A stretch of 64,000 bases of DNA, taken from the NCBI GenBank assembly GCA_963716585.1, contig CAVQTN010000002.1:372001-436000 (forward strand), read 5' to 3'. Both the position numbers and the translations under genes were made by a program. The notes below the pieces were generated by a model. The model made no database searches, was not told the origin of the DNA, and saw nothing but the letters and a program-made list of their open reading frames with translations. Numbering within the stretch: position 1 is the stretch's first letter; every line of letters starts with the position of its first letter. This document shows positions 44,716 to 52,817 of the stretch, piece after piece. Origin of the DNA: JAICUY01 sp963716585. Lineage in GTDB: Bacteria; Chloroflexota; Limnocylindria; QHBO01.

Positions 44716-45659
44716 AACCCAGGACCAGCCGCGGCGACAACGCCTTCCGCTGGATGGTGACCCTCTCGGGTGCCGCCGTCCTGGCCGTGCTGGCGTTGAT
44801 GATCGGCTCGACCACGCTGGACGCCCTGCCGGTCTTCGTTTCGCAGGGGCTGGGCAGCTTCCTGACCGGCACGACGTGGGACCCGGGCGTGTCGCGCACC
44901 ACGATCACCGGCACGTACCAGGCCGGCGTCTTCCTCTACGGCACGCTGCTGACCTCGGCCATCGCGCTGGCGCTGGCGGTCCCGGTCTCGCTGGGCATCG
45001 CGCTCTTCCTGAGTGACGTCGCCGCGCCGCGCCTGCGCGGTCCGCTGATCGCCCTGGTCGACCTGCTGGCCGCCATCCCGAGCGTCATCTACGGGCTGTG
45101 GGGGCTGCACTTCTTCGCGCCGGTCATCCTGAGGCCCGCGGCGCAGTCGATCAGCGCCGGGATCGGATTCATCCCGACCTTCGGGGGCCCGGTGATCGCG
45201 TTCAACGTCTTCTACGCCGGCGTCGTGCTGGCGATCATGATCGTGCCAATCATCACCGCCATCGCCCGCGAGGTGTTCGTGGCGGTACCAAACGCCCAGC
45301 GCGACGCGGCGTATGCCGTGGGCGCTACCCGTTGGGAGGTGATGCGCTCGGTGGTCGTGCCGCGCAGCCGGCCGGGCATCATCGGCGCGATCATGCTCGG
45401 GCTCGGACGTGCGCTCGGCGAAACAATCGCGGTGGCGCTGCTGATCGGTGGCGGGACAGCGATCAGCGCGAGCATCTTCCAGCCGGGGGACACGGTCGCC
45501 GCCAAGATCGTCAACACGTTCCAGGAGTCGACTCCCGAGGCGGTCCGCGCCCTGATCGCGCTGGGCGTGACGCTCTTCGCGCTCACCATCGCGATCAACG
45601 TCGCGGCGCGCCTGATCGTGCGGCGCATCGGCGATCTCAGCGGCGAGGCGGTCGCATGA
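44712..45659 (+). CDS. pstC: phosphate ABC transporter permease
   Basis: 315 residues with about six membrane segments. The inner-membrane component motif EVFVAVPNAQRDAAYAVGATRWE...GRALGETIAVALLIG near residues 195-250 is the loop that contacts PstB. The PstC-type start, with one segment before a periplasmic loop (TTWDPG), is present. It pairs with PstA to form the channel; the stop overlaps pstA as ATGA. Confidence 0.94.
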   Translation: MKPRTSRGDNAFRWMVTLSGAAVLAVLALMIGSTTLDALPVFVSQGLGSFLTGTTWDPGVSRTTITGTYQAGVFLYGTLLTSAIALALAVPVSLGIALFLSDVAAPRLRGPLIALVDLLAAIPSVIYGLWGLHFFAPVILRPAAQSISAGIGFIPTFGGPVIAFNVFYAGVVLAIMIVPIITAIAREVFVAVPNAQRDAAYAVGATRWEVMRSVVVPRSRPGIIGAIMLGLGRALGETIAVALLIGGGTAISASIFQPGDTVAAKIVNTFQESTPEAVRALIALGVTLFALTIAINVAARLIVRRIGDLSGEAVA

Positions 45660-46525
45660 CGGCCACGACTTCGCTGCTGATCCGTGCTCCCGGCGCACGG
45701 CGGCGTCGCGCCTTCGACCGGGTGGTGAGCGGCCTGCTGCTGTTCGCGGCGCTGTCTGCCGTGGTGCCGCTGCTGCTGATCATCGGGGTCACCATGGCGC
45801 GCGGCCTGCCGGCCATGAACTTCGCCTTCCTGACCGAGACGTTCAATTTCTCGCGCCGGGCGGCGGGCGGCGGCTACCTGCACGGGCTGGTCGGATCGCT
45901 GTACATGGGCGCCCTCGCGGCGCTCATGGCAATCCCGCCCGGAATCGCCACCGCGATCTACCTGACCGAGTTTCCACGCTCGCCGCTGGCGCCAGCGGTC
46001 CGGTTCTTCGCCGACGTGATGACCGGCGTGCCGAGCGTCTTCGTCGGCCTGTTCGTCTATACCCTGCTGGTGCGCCAGATCGGCTTCGGCACGTTCGTCG
46101 GCGCGCTGTCGCTGGCCATCATCATGCTGCCGATCGTGGTGCGCTCGTCCGAGGAGATCCTGCGGCTGGTGCCCGGCGACCTGAAGCGGGCGAGCTACGC
46201 GCTGGGGGCGCGGCACTGGCAAACGGTGCTGCGGGTGGTGCTCCCAGCGGCGGCACCCGGGCTGGTGACCGGATCGATGCTGGCGATCGCCCGCGCGCTG
46301 GGCGAGACGGCGCCCCTGGTCCTCACCGCCCTCGCGGCGCAGACGGTCGTGCTCGACTTCCAGGGCCAGGGCCAGTCGGCCCTGCCACTGCTCATCTTCC
46401 GCGAGGCGCGCGGGGCGTTCGCCGCCGGACAGGAGCGCGCCTGGGCGGGGGCACTGGAGCTGATGCTGCTCGTGCTGGTGCTGAGCCTCGTCGCGCGGCT
46501 GGTGGGGAGGCGCCTGCATGGCTGA
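45656..46525 (+). CDS. pstA: phosphate ABC transporter permease
   Basis: 289 residues with about six membrane segments. PstA features include GGGYLHGLVGSLYMGALAALMAIPPGIATAIYL-type sequence near residues 75-105, and the ATPase-contact motif RASYALGARHWQTVLRVVLP followed by ARALGETAPL near 225. ATG 45656 overlaps the pstC stop. The 3' end overlaps pstB by eight bases. Confidence 0.94.
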   Translation: MTATTSLLIRAPGARRRRAFDRVVSGLLLFAALSAVVPLLLIIGVTMARGLPAMNFAFLTETFNFSRRAAGGGYLHGLVGSLYMGALAALMAIPPGIATAIYLTEFPRSPLAPAVRFFADVMTGVPSVFVGLFVYTLLVRQIGFGTFVGALSLAIIMLPIVVRSSEEILRLVPGDLKRASYALGARHWQTVLRVVLPAAAPGLVTGSMLAIARALGETAPLVLTALAAQTVVLDFQGQGQSALPLLIFREARGAFAAGQERAWAGALELMLLVLVLSLVARLVGRRLHG

Positions 46526-47351
46526 AATGGCCGCCTTGCCGGTGATGGACGCGACGGATGCCCGCGAACCCGAGACGCTCGCCACGGCGGACGCCGTGTT
46601 GCGCCTCGAGAACGTCGCGATCCACTACGACGACGTGACCGCTGTGCGCGGCATCTCGCTCGACGTGCCCCGCAACCGGATCCTGGCGCTCATCGGTCCC
46701 AGCGGCTGCGGCAAGTCCACGCTGCTGCGCAGCATGAACCGCATGAATGACCTGATCCCCGGCGCGCGCCTCGACGGCCGGGTCAGCTACAACGGCGAGG
46801 ACATGTACGACCCCGCGGTGGACCCGGTGGAGGTACGGCGCCGCGTCGGGATGGTCTTCCAGAAGCCGAACCCCTTCCCGAAGTCGATCTACGACAACGT
46901 GGCCTTCGGTCCCCGGCTCGCCGGCGCGCGGCGCGACCTCGACGAGATCGTCGAGCGCTCACTGCGCCGGGCAGCGCTGTGGGACGAGGTCAAGGACAAG
47001 CTGCGCGCGCCCGGGACGGCCCTCTCGGGCGGGCAGCAGCAGCGGATGTGCATCGCCCGCGCCATCGCCGTGGAGCCGGACGTGATCTTGATGGACGAGC
47101 CCTGTTCCGCCCTCGACCCGATCGCCACCCTGCGCATCGAGGAGCTGATGCGCGAGCTCAGCCACGCGTACACGATCGTGATCGTGACGCACAATATGCA
47201 GCAGGCGGCGCGCGCCAGTGATGTGACGGCGTTTCTGAACATGGGCGCGGACCGCGCTGGCCATCTCGTAGAGGTGGCACCCACTCAGCGGCTCTTCACC
47301 GCCCCGAGCAACCAGATCACCGAGGACTACATCACCGGACGGTTCGGCTGA
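46518..47351 (+). CDS. pstB: phosphate ABC transporter ATP-binding protein
   Basis: 277 residues. Walker A GPSGCGKST near residue 58, Q-loop in VFQKPNPFPKSIYDNV near 113, signature LSGGQQQRMCIARA near 170 and Walker B VILMDEPCSALDP near 190; the NPFP and CSALDP wording is specific for PstB. It drives phosphate import by PstCA. The stop overlaps the phoU start (TGATG). Confidence 0.96.
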   Translation: MAEMAALPVMDATDAREPETLATADAVLRLENVAIHYDDVTAVRGISLDVPRNRILALIGPSGCGKSTLLRSMNRMNDLIPGARLDGRVSYNGEDMYDPAVDPVEVRRRVGMVFQKPNPFPKSIYDNVAFGPRLAGARRDLDEIVERSLRRAALWDEVKDKLRAPGTALSGGQQQRMCIARAIAVEPDVILMDEPCSALDPIATLRIEELMRELSHAYTIVIVTHNMQQAARASDVTAFLNMGADRAGHLVEVAPTQRLFTAPSNQITEDYITGRFG

Positions 47352-48064
47352 TGCGACCGATGGAGTTCGATCCAATGAGCGATGACAGCGATCCGCAACC
47401 TCACGGCGGCCTGCGCAGCACCTTCGACCAGGCCCTGAGCGCGCTCAAGGAGGACGTCCTGCGGCTGGGTTCGCTGGTCGATGACGCCGTCGCCGGCGCC
47501 GGACGAGCACTGGTCGAGCGCGACGTCGAGCTTGCCGACCAGGTGCGCTGGAACGACGAGCAGGTCAACGAGCTGCAGCGGCGCATCAACACGGAGGTCG
47601 CTGCGGCGATCGCCACGCAGTCCCCGGTGGCCCGTGACGCACGCGAGCTGCTGGCGCTCTATCACGCCGCCGCGGAGCTGGAGCGAATGGGCGACTACGC
47701 GGTCAACATCGCGAAGCTGGCCCAGCAGCTGGCCGCCGAGCCGGAGCAGCCGATCCTGCCCCAGATCCCGCGGATGGTGATTCTCTGTCGCGAGCAGCTG
47801 CGCTCCGCCATGCGGGCGCTGGTCGATGTCAGCGAGGACGAGGCGCGTGCCATGTGCCGCCGTGACGACGAGATCGATGCGCTCTACAACGAGGCCTACC
47901 GCGCCAGCCTGGATGTTCTGACCCAGCATGCGGATCGGGCGGCGCAGACGACGCATATGCTCTTCGCGGCGCATCACCTGGAGCGCCTCGGCGATCGGGT
48001 CACCAACATCGGCGAGGACGTGGTGTACCTGGCCACCGGGCGCGTGGAGGACCTCAACCCCTGA
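47351..48064 (+). CDS. phoU: phosphate signalling protein PhoU
   Basis: 237 residues made of two similar three-helix bundles. The metal-binding motifs ELERMGDYAVNIAKL near residue 110 and HLERLGDRVTNIGEDVVYL near 210 are the E/DxxxD signatures of PhoU. It links the transport state of PstSCAB to the histidine kinase and limits phosphate uptake. It lies between pstB and the two-component pair in one operon. Confidence 0.95.
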   Translation: MRPMEFDPMSDDSDPQPHGGLRSTFDQALSALKEDVLRLGSLVDDAVAGAGRALVERDVELADQVRWNDEQVNELQRRINTEVAAAIATQSPVARDARELLALYHAAAELERMGDYAVNIAKLAQQLAAEPEQPILPQIPRMVILCREQLRSAMRALVDVSEDEARAMCRRDDEIDALYNEAYRASLDVLTQHADRAAQTTHMLFAAHHLERLGDRVTNIGEDVVYLATGRVEDLNP

Positions 48065-48774
48065 GCAGCCCGAAGCGTCGCATCCTGGTGGTGGAGGACG
48101 ATCGCACGTTGCGCCAGGCGCTGACCTTCAACCTGGCCCGCGAGGGCTACGACGTCGTCCCGGCGGTCGACGGCGAGCAGGCGCTGGCCGCCGTGCGCGG
48201 CGCCGGCCTCGACCTCGTCCTGCTCGACGTGATGCTGCCGGGCATGAGCGGCATGGAGGTGCTGCGTGTCATGCGTGGGGAGGGCCTTGCCACGCCGGTG
48301 ATCATCGTCTCGGCCAAGGGCGACGAGATCGATCGGGTGGTGGGCCTCAGGGTTGGAGCGGACGACTACGTGGCGAAGCCGTTCAGCCGCCCCGAGCTGC
48401 TGGCACGGGTGGAGGCGGTGTTGCGCCGTGGCGCCGGCCGATCACCGGTCGACGGCACCGCGCAACCGATCCTGGAAGCAGGCCCGCTGCGCGTCGACGC
48501 CGTTCGACGCAGCGTTGCGCTGGCCGGAGCCGAGGTTGCCGTGACGCCGCGCGAGTTCGACCTGCTCGCGCACCTGGCACGCCAGCCCGAGCGGATCTTC
48601 ACCCGGGACCAGCTGCTGGCCGCGGTCTGGGGCTTCGACTATTCCGGCGACGGACGGACCGTGGACGTGCACGTCAGCTGGCTGCGCAGGAAGCTGCGCG
48701 GTGCCGACGGTCACGACTGGTTCCGCACGGTGCGTGGCGTGGGCTACGCATTGTCGCCGCCGGCGGATCGGTGA
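48061..48774 (+). CDS. phoP: PhoP/PhoB-type OmpR-family response regulator
   Basis: About 237 residues. The receiver has acidic pair in VVEDDRTL, phosphoacceptor Asp in LVLLDVMLPG near 60 and Lys in VAKPFSRPEL near 105; the winged helix contains VTPREFDLLAHLARQPERIFTRDQLL and ends RTVRGVGYAL. ATG is missing: the first GTG (48088) would delete the first strand. CTG 48061, overlapping the phoU stop as CTGA and giving SSPKRRILVVEDD, is therefore the likely start. It should activate the pst operon at low phosphate. Confidence 0.88.
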   Translation: MSSPKRRILVVEDDRTLRQALTFNLAREGYDVVPAVDGEQALAAVRGAGLDLVLLDVMLPGMSGMEVLRVMRGEGLATPVIIVSAKGDEIDRVVGLRVGADDYVAKPFSRPELLARVEAVLRRGAGRSPVDGTAQPILEAGPLRVDAVRRSVALAGAEVAVTPREFDLLAHLARQPERIFTRDQLLAAVWGFDYSGDGRTVDVHVSWLRRKLRGADGHDWFRTVRGVGYALSPPADR

Positions 48775-49835
48775 GCGCCGAAGCGCGACCGGACCCGGCG
48801 GCGGCCTTCGAGGCTCTGCTCGCCAGCCGGGGCGGCGACCTCCTCCTGCTCGTCGACGAGCGGCTGCAGATCCTGCGCGCCGGCGGCGACGCCGAGTCGC
48901 TCGCCGAGCGTTCGGCGGAGGAGCTCGCGGGCATGAGCCTTATTGCCGCGTTCGGATCCGCGGCGCTCGACGGCGTGGCGCGGCAGGCGATCTCGGCGCA
49001 GCAGGCGGTCTCAGGCGAGGCCCAGATGGGCAGGCTGGGCAGCCGCAGCTTCACGGTCGAGGCGGTCCCGGTGCCGAGCGGCGTCGTGCTGCTCCTGCAC
49101 GACGTCACGACCCTGCGGCGCATGGAACGCGTCCGCCGCGACTTCGTGGCGAATATCAGCCACGAGCTGCGAACACCGCTCTCCTCGATCAAGCTCCTGG
49201 CCGAGACGCTCTCGTCCGGCACGGTCGACGACGCGGCGACGACCGCCGATTTCGCGCGACAGATCGAGCGCGAGGCCGACCACCTGGCGCAGCTGGTCGA
49301 CGAGCTGCTCGACCTGTCGATGATCGAGTCCGGCGAGACGCAGCTGCACCTCGAGCTCCTCGATCCGGATGCGCTGATCGCCGATGTCGTGCGCCGCATC
49401 GCTCCGGTCGCCGAACGACGCGGGATCAGCGTGCGGCAGCTGCCCGCCGGCGGCGCACCGGGCGAGCTCCCCGCGGACCGCGAGCGCATCGGCCAGGCGG
49501 TCCTCAACCTGGCGCACAACGCCGTGAAATACAGCTCGTCCGGCGGCGAGATCCGCATCGGCTGGGGGGTGCGACCGAAGGCGGTGCGCTTTTCGGTATC
49601 CGATGACGGAATCGGAGTCCCCGAATCCCACCAGCAACGCCTGTTCGAACGCTTCTACAAGGTCGACCGCGCCCGCGTGCGTGGCGAGGACGAGGCCACG
49701 GTCAGCGCAGGCCTGGGCCTCGCCATCGTGCGGCACATTGCCGAGGCGCACGGCGGAAGAGTGGGGCTCGAAAGCCGCGAGGGGATCGGCTCGACGTTCT
49801 GGATCGAGCTGCCGACGCGCGAACGAGCCGAGTAG
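48771..49835 (+). CDS. phoR: PhoR-like histidine kinase without membrane segments
   Basis: 354 residues. Residues about 15-115 look like a PAS-type domain (LLLLVDERLQILRAG to VVLLLHDVTTLRRME). Then come the phosphoacceptor in NISHELRTPLSSIK near 130, N box NLAHNAVKYSSSGG near 250, DDGIGVP and GLGLAIVRHIAEAHGG. No hydrophobic segment long enough to span the membrane is visible, unlike classical PhoR, so sensing is probably cytoplasmic through PhoU/PstB. GTG 48771 overlaps the regulator stop (GTGA). The gene ends one base before the convergent cyclase gene. Confidence 0.88.
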   Translation: MSAEARPDPAAAFEALLASRGGDLLLLVDERLQILRAGGDAESLAERSAEELAGMSLIAAFGSAALDGVARQAISAQQAVSGEAQMGRLGSRSFTVEAVPVPSGVVLLLHDVTTLRRMERVRRDFVANISHELRTPLSSIKLLAETLSSGTVDDAATTADFARQIEREADHLAQLVDELLDLSMIESGETQLHLELLDPDALIADVVRRIAPVAERRGISVRQLPAGGAPGELPADRERIGQAVLNLAHNAVKYSSSGGEIRIGWGVRPKAVRFSVSDDGIGVPESHQQRLFERFYKVDRARVRGEDEATVSAGLGLAIVRHIAEAHGGRVGLESREGIGSTFWIELPTRERAE

Positions 49836-49836
49836 C

Positions 49837-50724
49837 CTAGCCGGCGATGACCAACGTGCGTGGAGGCGGGAAATCATCCAGCAGACCGGCGGCGATGACC
49901 TGGAAGAGCTCCTGCGGATCCGGCAGGCCGTGCAGCCGGTGCGAGCCGAGACTGCGGAAGGTGAGACCGTCGGCGGGCGTGCCGAGCACGCCATGCGTCG
50001 CCAGGGATAGGACGATCTGGCCGCCGTGCCCCGCGGAGCAGATGCGCGCGGCGGTGTGCACCGCCAGCCCCACGTAGCCGCTCTCGGTCAGGGTCGGTGC
50101 GCCGCTGTGCAGGCCGATGCGGACCCGAACCGTGAGCCCTTCCATCCAGCTGCGGGTCCCGAACGCGCGCTGGATGGCGATCGCTCCGCTGAGGGCGGCG
50201 GGGGCGGCGGCGAAGACGGCGAAGAACTCGTCGGCCCGAACGTCGACCTCGTGACCACCGTGCTGGCGCACCGCATCGCGGACCATGCCACGCACGTCTT
50301 TCAGCAGCGTGGCATAGCGGTCGCCGAGCCGGGAAACAAGAGCGGTCGAACCCTCGATGTCGGCCAGAAGGAAGGTGACGTCGCCGGTCGGCAGGTCGTG
50401 GATCTCGCTCGCGCGCGCCGCGACCTGGCCGAGCAGCCGTTCGTTCTCGATGGCCAGCTTCTCGGCCGCATAGCGCTCGCTGCGCAGCTGGCCGGTCATG
50501 AATCCGATGGGGACGATGCCGTGCCGCTTCGCCGCCGCCAGCAGCCGCAGCCGCGCCCTGTCGCGCGAAACTTCGTCCTCAAAGACGACCTGGTTGAAGC
50601 GCGCCAATGCATTGCGCACGTGGGCCGCGTCGTGAATCGGCAGCCGTCGGTGGCCTCTCGCATCAACGTGTGCGAAGGCGCTGTTCGGCAGATGTGCGCG
50701 TCGCTTCGCGTCGAGCTGGCCCAT
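49837..50724 (-). CDS. class III cyclase with N-terminal DUF6582-like region
   Basis: 295 residues. The first roughly 75 (LPNSAFAHVDARGHRRLPIHDAAHVRNALARFNQV in part) match a small domain seen in front of some actinobacterial cyclases. A coiled stretch follows (EKLAIENERLLGQV), then the cyclase domain from about 115: FLLADIEGST with the first metal Asp, VRADEFFAVF with the second (Ala replaces the usual Gly before it), and VRIGLHSG. Product and signal are unknown. It is convergent with the phosphate operon and has no obvious partner. Confidence 0.8.
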   Translation of the reverse strand: MGQLDAKRRAHLPNSAFAHVDARGHRRLPIHDAAHVRNALARFNQVVFEDEVSRDRARLRLLAAAKRHGIVPIGFMTGQLRSERYAAEKLAIENERLLGQVAARASEIHDLPTGDVTFLLADIEGSTALVSRLGDRYATLLKDVRGMVRDAVRQHGGHEVDVRADEFFAVFAAAPAALSGAIAIQRAFGTRSWMEGLTVRVRIGLHSGAPTLTESGYVGLAVHTAARICSAGHGGQIVLSLATHGVLGTPADGLTFRSLGSHRLHGLPDPQELFQVIAAGLLDDFPPPRTLVIAG

Positions 50725-50800
50725 GATTGGTAGAGGTCCTGCATTCCGGCTGACGGTGCACCGGCCCGGTCACCGCGGTGAACGGCCATTATCGCAAACG

Positions 50801-51652
50801 CTAATCCGGCCGCGATTCGGAGAGTGGCCGCGCGCGGCTGCGGTCCGCGCGCCTCGTCTCGATGCGCAGCCACTGCCAGCCCGCCACGCCGATGAGCACA
50901 AAGCTGATGACGTCAGCGCCGATCAGCATCACCGTTCCCGCCAGGCGCTGGTCGGCGAGCGCACCGGCGGCGACGTAGTGGTGGTACAGGAGCGTGGTCT
51001 GCGACACGATCACCAGTCCCAGCACCGAGCTCTGCGGCATCCCCAGGAACAGGTACAGCAAGCGCGCGGAGCCGCCGAGACGACGGGGCAGCGGGTCGCT
51101 GCCGATGGCCGGCAGCCAGTAGAGGTACCCGCTGAGCAGAAAGAGCAGGTGCTCCAGCTGGTGGACGCCCTCGGACTCGAGGGCAAGCTCGAAGAGCGGC
51201 GAGAAATGCGCGCCCCACATGACGACCGCGAAGACCAGCCAGGTGACGAGCGGGAAGGTGATGACGCGCACGAGCCGCGAGTGCAGCAGCGGCACCAGCA
51301 CGCGGCGCCGAACGCCGGGCGACGCCACGCGCAGGAGTAGCGTGCCAGGCGCCCCGAGGACGAGAAGCGGCGCGGCGACGAAGCCGATCAGCAGGTGCTG
51401 CACCATGTGAAGGCTGAACAGATCATCGGCGAGGGTGTCGATCGGCGATTGGAGGGCGACGAACAGGCTGAGCAGGCCCCCGAGGAACGCCGCGGAGCGC
51501 CAGCCCGAGACGCGCGAGCCCGGGTGCGCGGCATTCACGCGCGCAACGCCGACGGTCCAGGAGGCGCCCGCCACGGCGAGCAGCAGGACCAACGCGGGCT
51601 CGATCGTCCAGCCCAGGACGACCCAGCTTCCAGGCGCGGCGTGAGCAAGCAT
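50801..51652 (-). CDS. ctaG: cytochrome c oxidase assembly protein CtaG family
   Basis: 283 residues with about seven membrane segments. HMVQHLLIGFVAAPLLVLGAP near residue 80 and HQLEHLLFLLSGYLYWLP near 165 are the histidine-bearing signatures of the caa3-type CtaG family, which helps insert copper into oxidase subunit I. It is divergent from the cupredoxin and oxidase genes and shares the intergenic promoter region with them. Confidence 0.9.
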   Translation of the reverse strand: MLAHAAPGSWVVLGWTIEPALVLLLAVAGASWTVGVARVNAAHPGSRVSGWRSAAFLGGLLSLFVALQSPIDTLADDLFSLHMVQHLLIGFVAAPLLVLGAPGTLLLRVASPGVRRRVLVPLLHSRLVRVITFPLVTWLVFAVVMWGAHFSPLFELALESEGVHQLEHLLFLLSGYLYWLPAIGSDPLPRRLGGSARLLYLFLGMPQSSVLGLVIVSQTTLLYHHYVAAGALADQRLAGTVMLIGADVISFVLIGVAGWQWLRIETRRADRSRARPLSESRPD

Positions 51653-51713
51653 GGTGTGCCTGACCCCTTGTCAGCCGGCGTATACTGCCGCCCTACGGCG
51701 TCAATACTATGGG

Positions 51714-52175
51714 ATGGCCCCAATGAACGACATCCCCTCCGGTCCGACGGAACCCGGTCATCGGCCTGCCTTCGGCATCCTCGCCGGCGCGCTGCTGACT
51801 GCATCGCTGCTGCTGGCCGCCTGCAGCAGTCCGCCCGCGTCCGACGGCGGCCCGGTCAGCGAGCCGAGCGGCACCGTGGTGGTCAGGATGACCGACCAGC
51901 TGACCTTCGAGCCGGCGGCGATCGCCATCAAGGTTGGCACGAAGGTGCGTTGGGAGAACGCCTCGTCGATGGATCACACCACCACCGACGATCCGGCGAA
52001 GGCCCCCGACCCGAAGGATGCCGCGTTGCCAAGCGGCGCCGAGACCTGGGACTCGGGCGTGCTCAACGCCGGCAAGACCTTCGAGCGCACCTTCACTGTT
52101 CCCGGCACCTACATCTACTTCTGCCAGCCGCATGTGTCGGCTGGGATGGTCGGTCGGATCACCGTCACCGAGTAG
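51714..52175 (+). CDS. cupredoxin (plastocyanin-like) lipoprotein
   Basis: About 153 residues. The signal peptide ends in lipobox LLAAC near residue 36. The blue-copper fold follows, with type 1 ligands visible: His in SMDHTTT near 92, then Cys and His in IYFCQPHVSAGM near 140 and the Met closing the loop. It should carry electrons to the oxidase encoded next. Starts ATG 51714 and 51723 are both possible; TATACT (51681) and AATACT (51703) are candidate -10 elements. Confidence 0.85.
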   Translation: MAPMNDIPSGPTEPGHRPAFGILAGALLTASLLLAACSSPPASDGGPVSEPSGTVVVRMTDQLTFEPAAIAIKVGTKVRWENASSMDHTTTDDPAKAPDPKDAALPSGAETWDSGVLNAGKTFERTFTVPGTYIYFCQPHVSAGMVGRITVTE

Positions 52176-52220
52176 CACATCACCGCCAACCCGCAGAGGG
52201 GACGCAACAAGGAGCGTGCC

Positions 52221-52790
52221 ATGCCCGTGCAATGGATGATCGGCATCGCCTTCGTGATCATGGCCGGGTGCCTGGCCGCCGTCTTCCTGTGGATCGCGCT
52301 GGACGCGAGGATTGAATCCTGGGATGGCGTCTATCGACGAGCGGGCGTGATCAGGCGGCGCTGGCTCATTGGTCTGCTGGCCCTGTCGGTCGTCGCCTTC
52401 GCGGTCTCGATGACCTGGCTTCCCTACCAGTTCGTGCGCAGCGCACAGCTGCCCGGGGCGGCGAAGGAGGTCGCCGTGACCGCGCACCAGTACGCCTTCG
52501 ACCTCAATACCGAGTGCCTGCCGACGAACCAGCCCATCCAGTTCTCGGTCGGCAGCAGCGACGTCACGCACGGCTTCGCGATCTACGATCCCGACGGCCA
52601 CATCGTCGGCCAGGTGCAGGCCATGCCCGGCTACACCAACGTCCTGCGCCTGGGCCTGACCAAGCCCGGGACCTACACGCTGCGCTGCGATGAGCTGTGC
52701 GGCCCGGGTCACCCGTTCATGAAGCGCGAGATCACGGTGGGCGGCTGCACGACCGGCGCAGCCGCGTGCGGGGGTGGCGGCTGTGGCTGA
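52221..52790 (+). CDS. heme-copper oxidase subunit II (CuA subunit, ba3 type)
   Basis: 189 residues with two membrane segments near 5-28 and 48-68, then a cupredoxin domain. The dinuclear CuA ligands are complete: His in VTHGFAIYD near 113 and the RCDELCGPGHPFM cluster (CxxxCxxxHxxM) near 155-165. It accepts electrons from the cupredoxin or cytochrome c and feeds subunit I. A clear AAGGAG lies six bases before the ATG. A Cys/Gly-rich tail (GGCTTGAAACGGGGCG) follows the domain, which is unusual. Confidence 0.92.
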   Translation: MPVQWMIGIAFVIMAGCLAAVFLWIALDARIESWDGVYRRAGVIRRRWLIGLLALSVVAFAVSMTWLPYQFVRSAQLPGAAKEVAVTAHQYAFDLNTECLPTNQPIQFSVGSSDVTHGFAIYDPDGHIVGQVQAMPGYTNVLRLGLTKPGTYTLRCDELCGPGHPFMKREITVGGCTTGAAACGGGGCG

Positions 52791-52817
52791 TCCGCGGCTG
52801 ACGAAGGGAGCCCGAAG

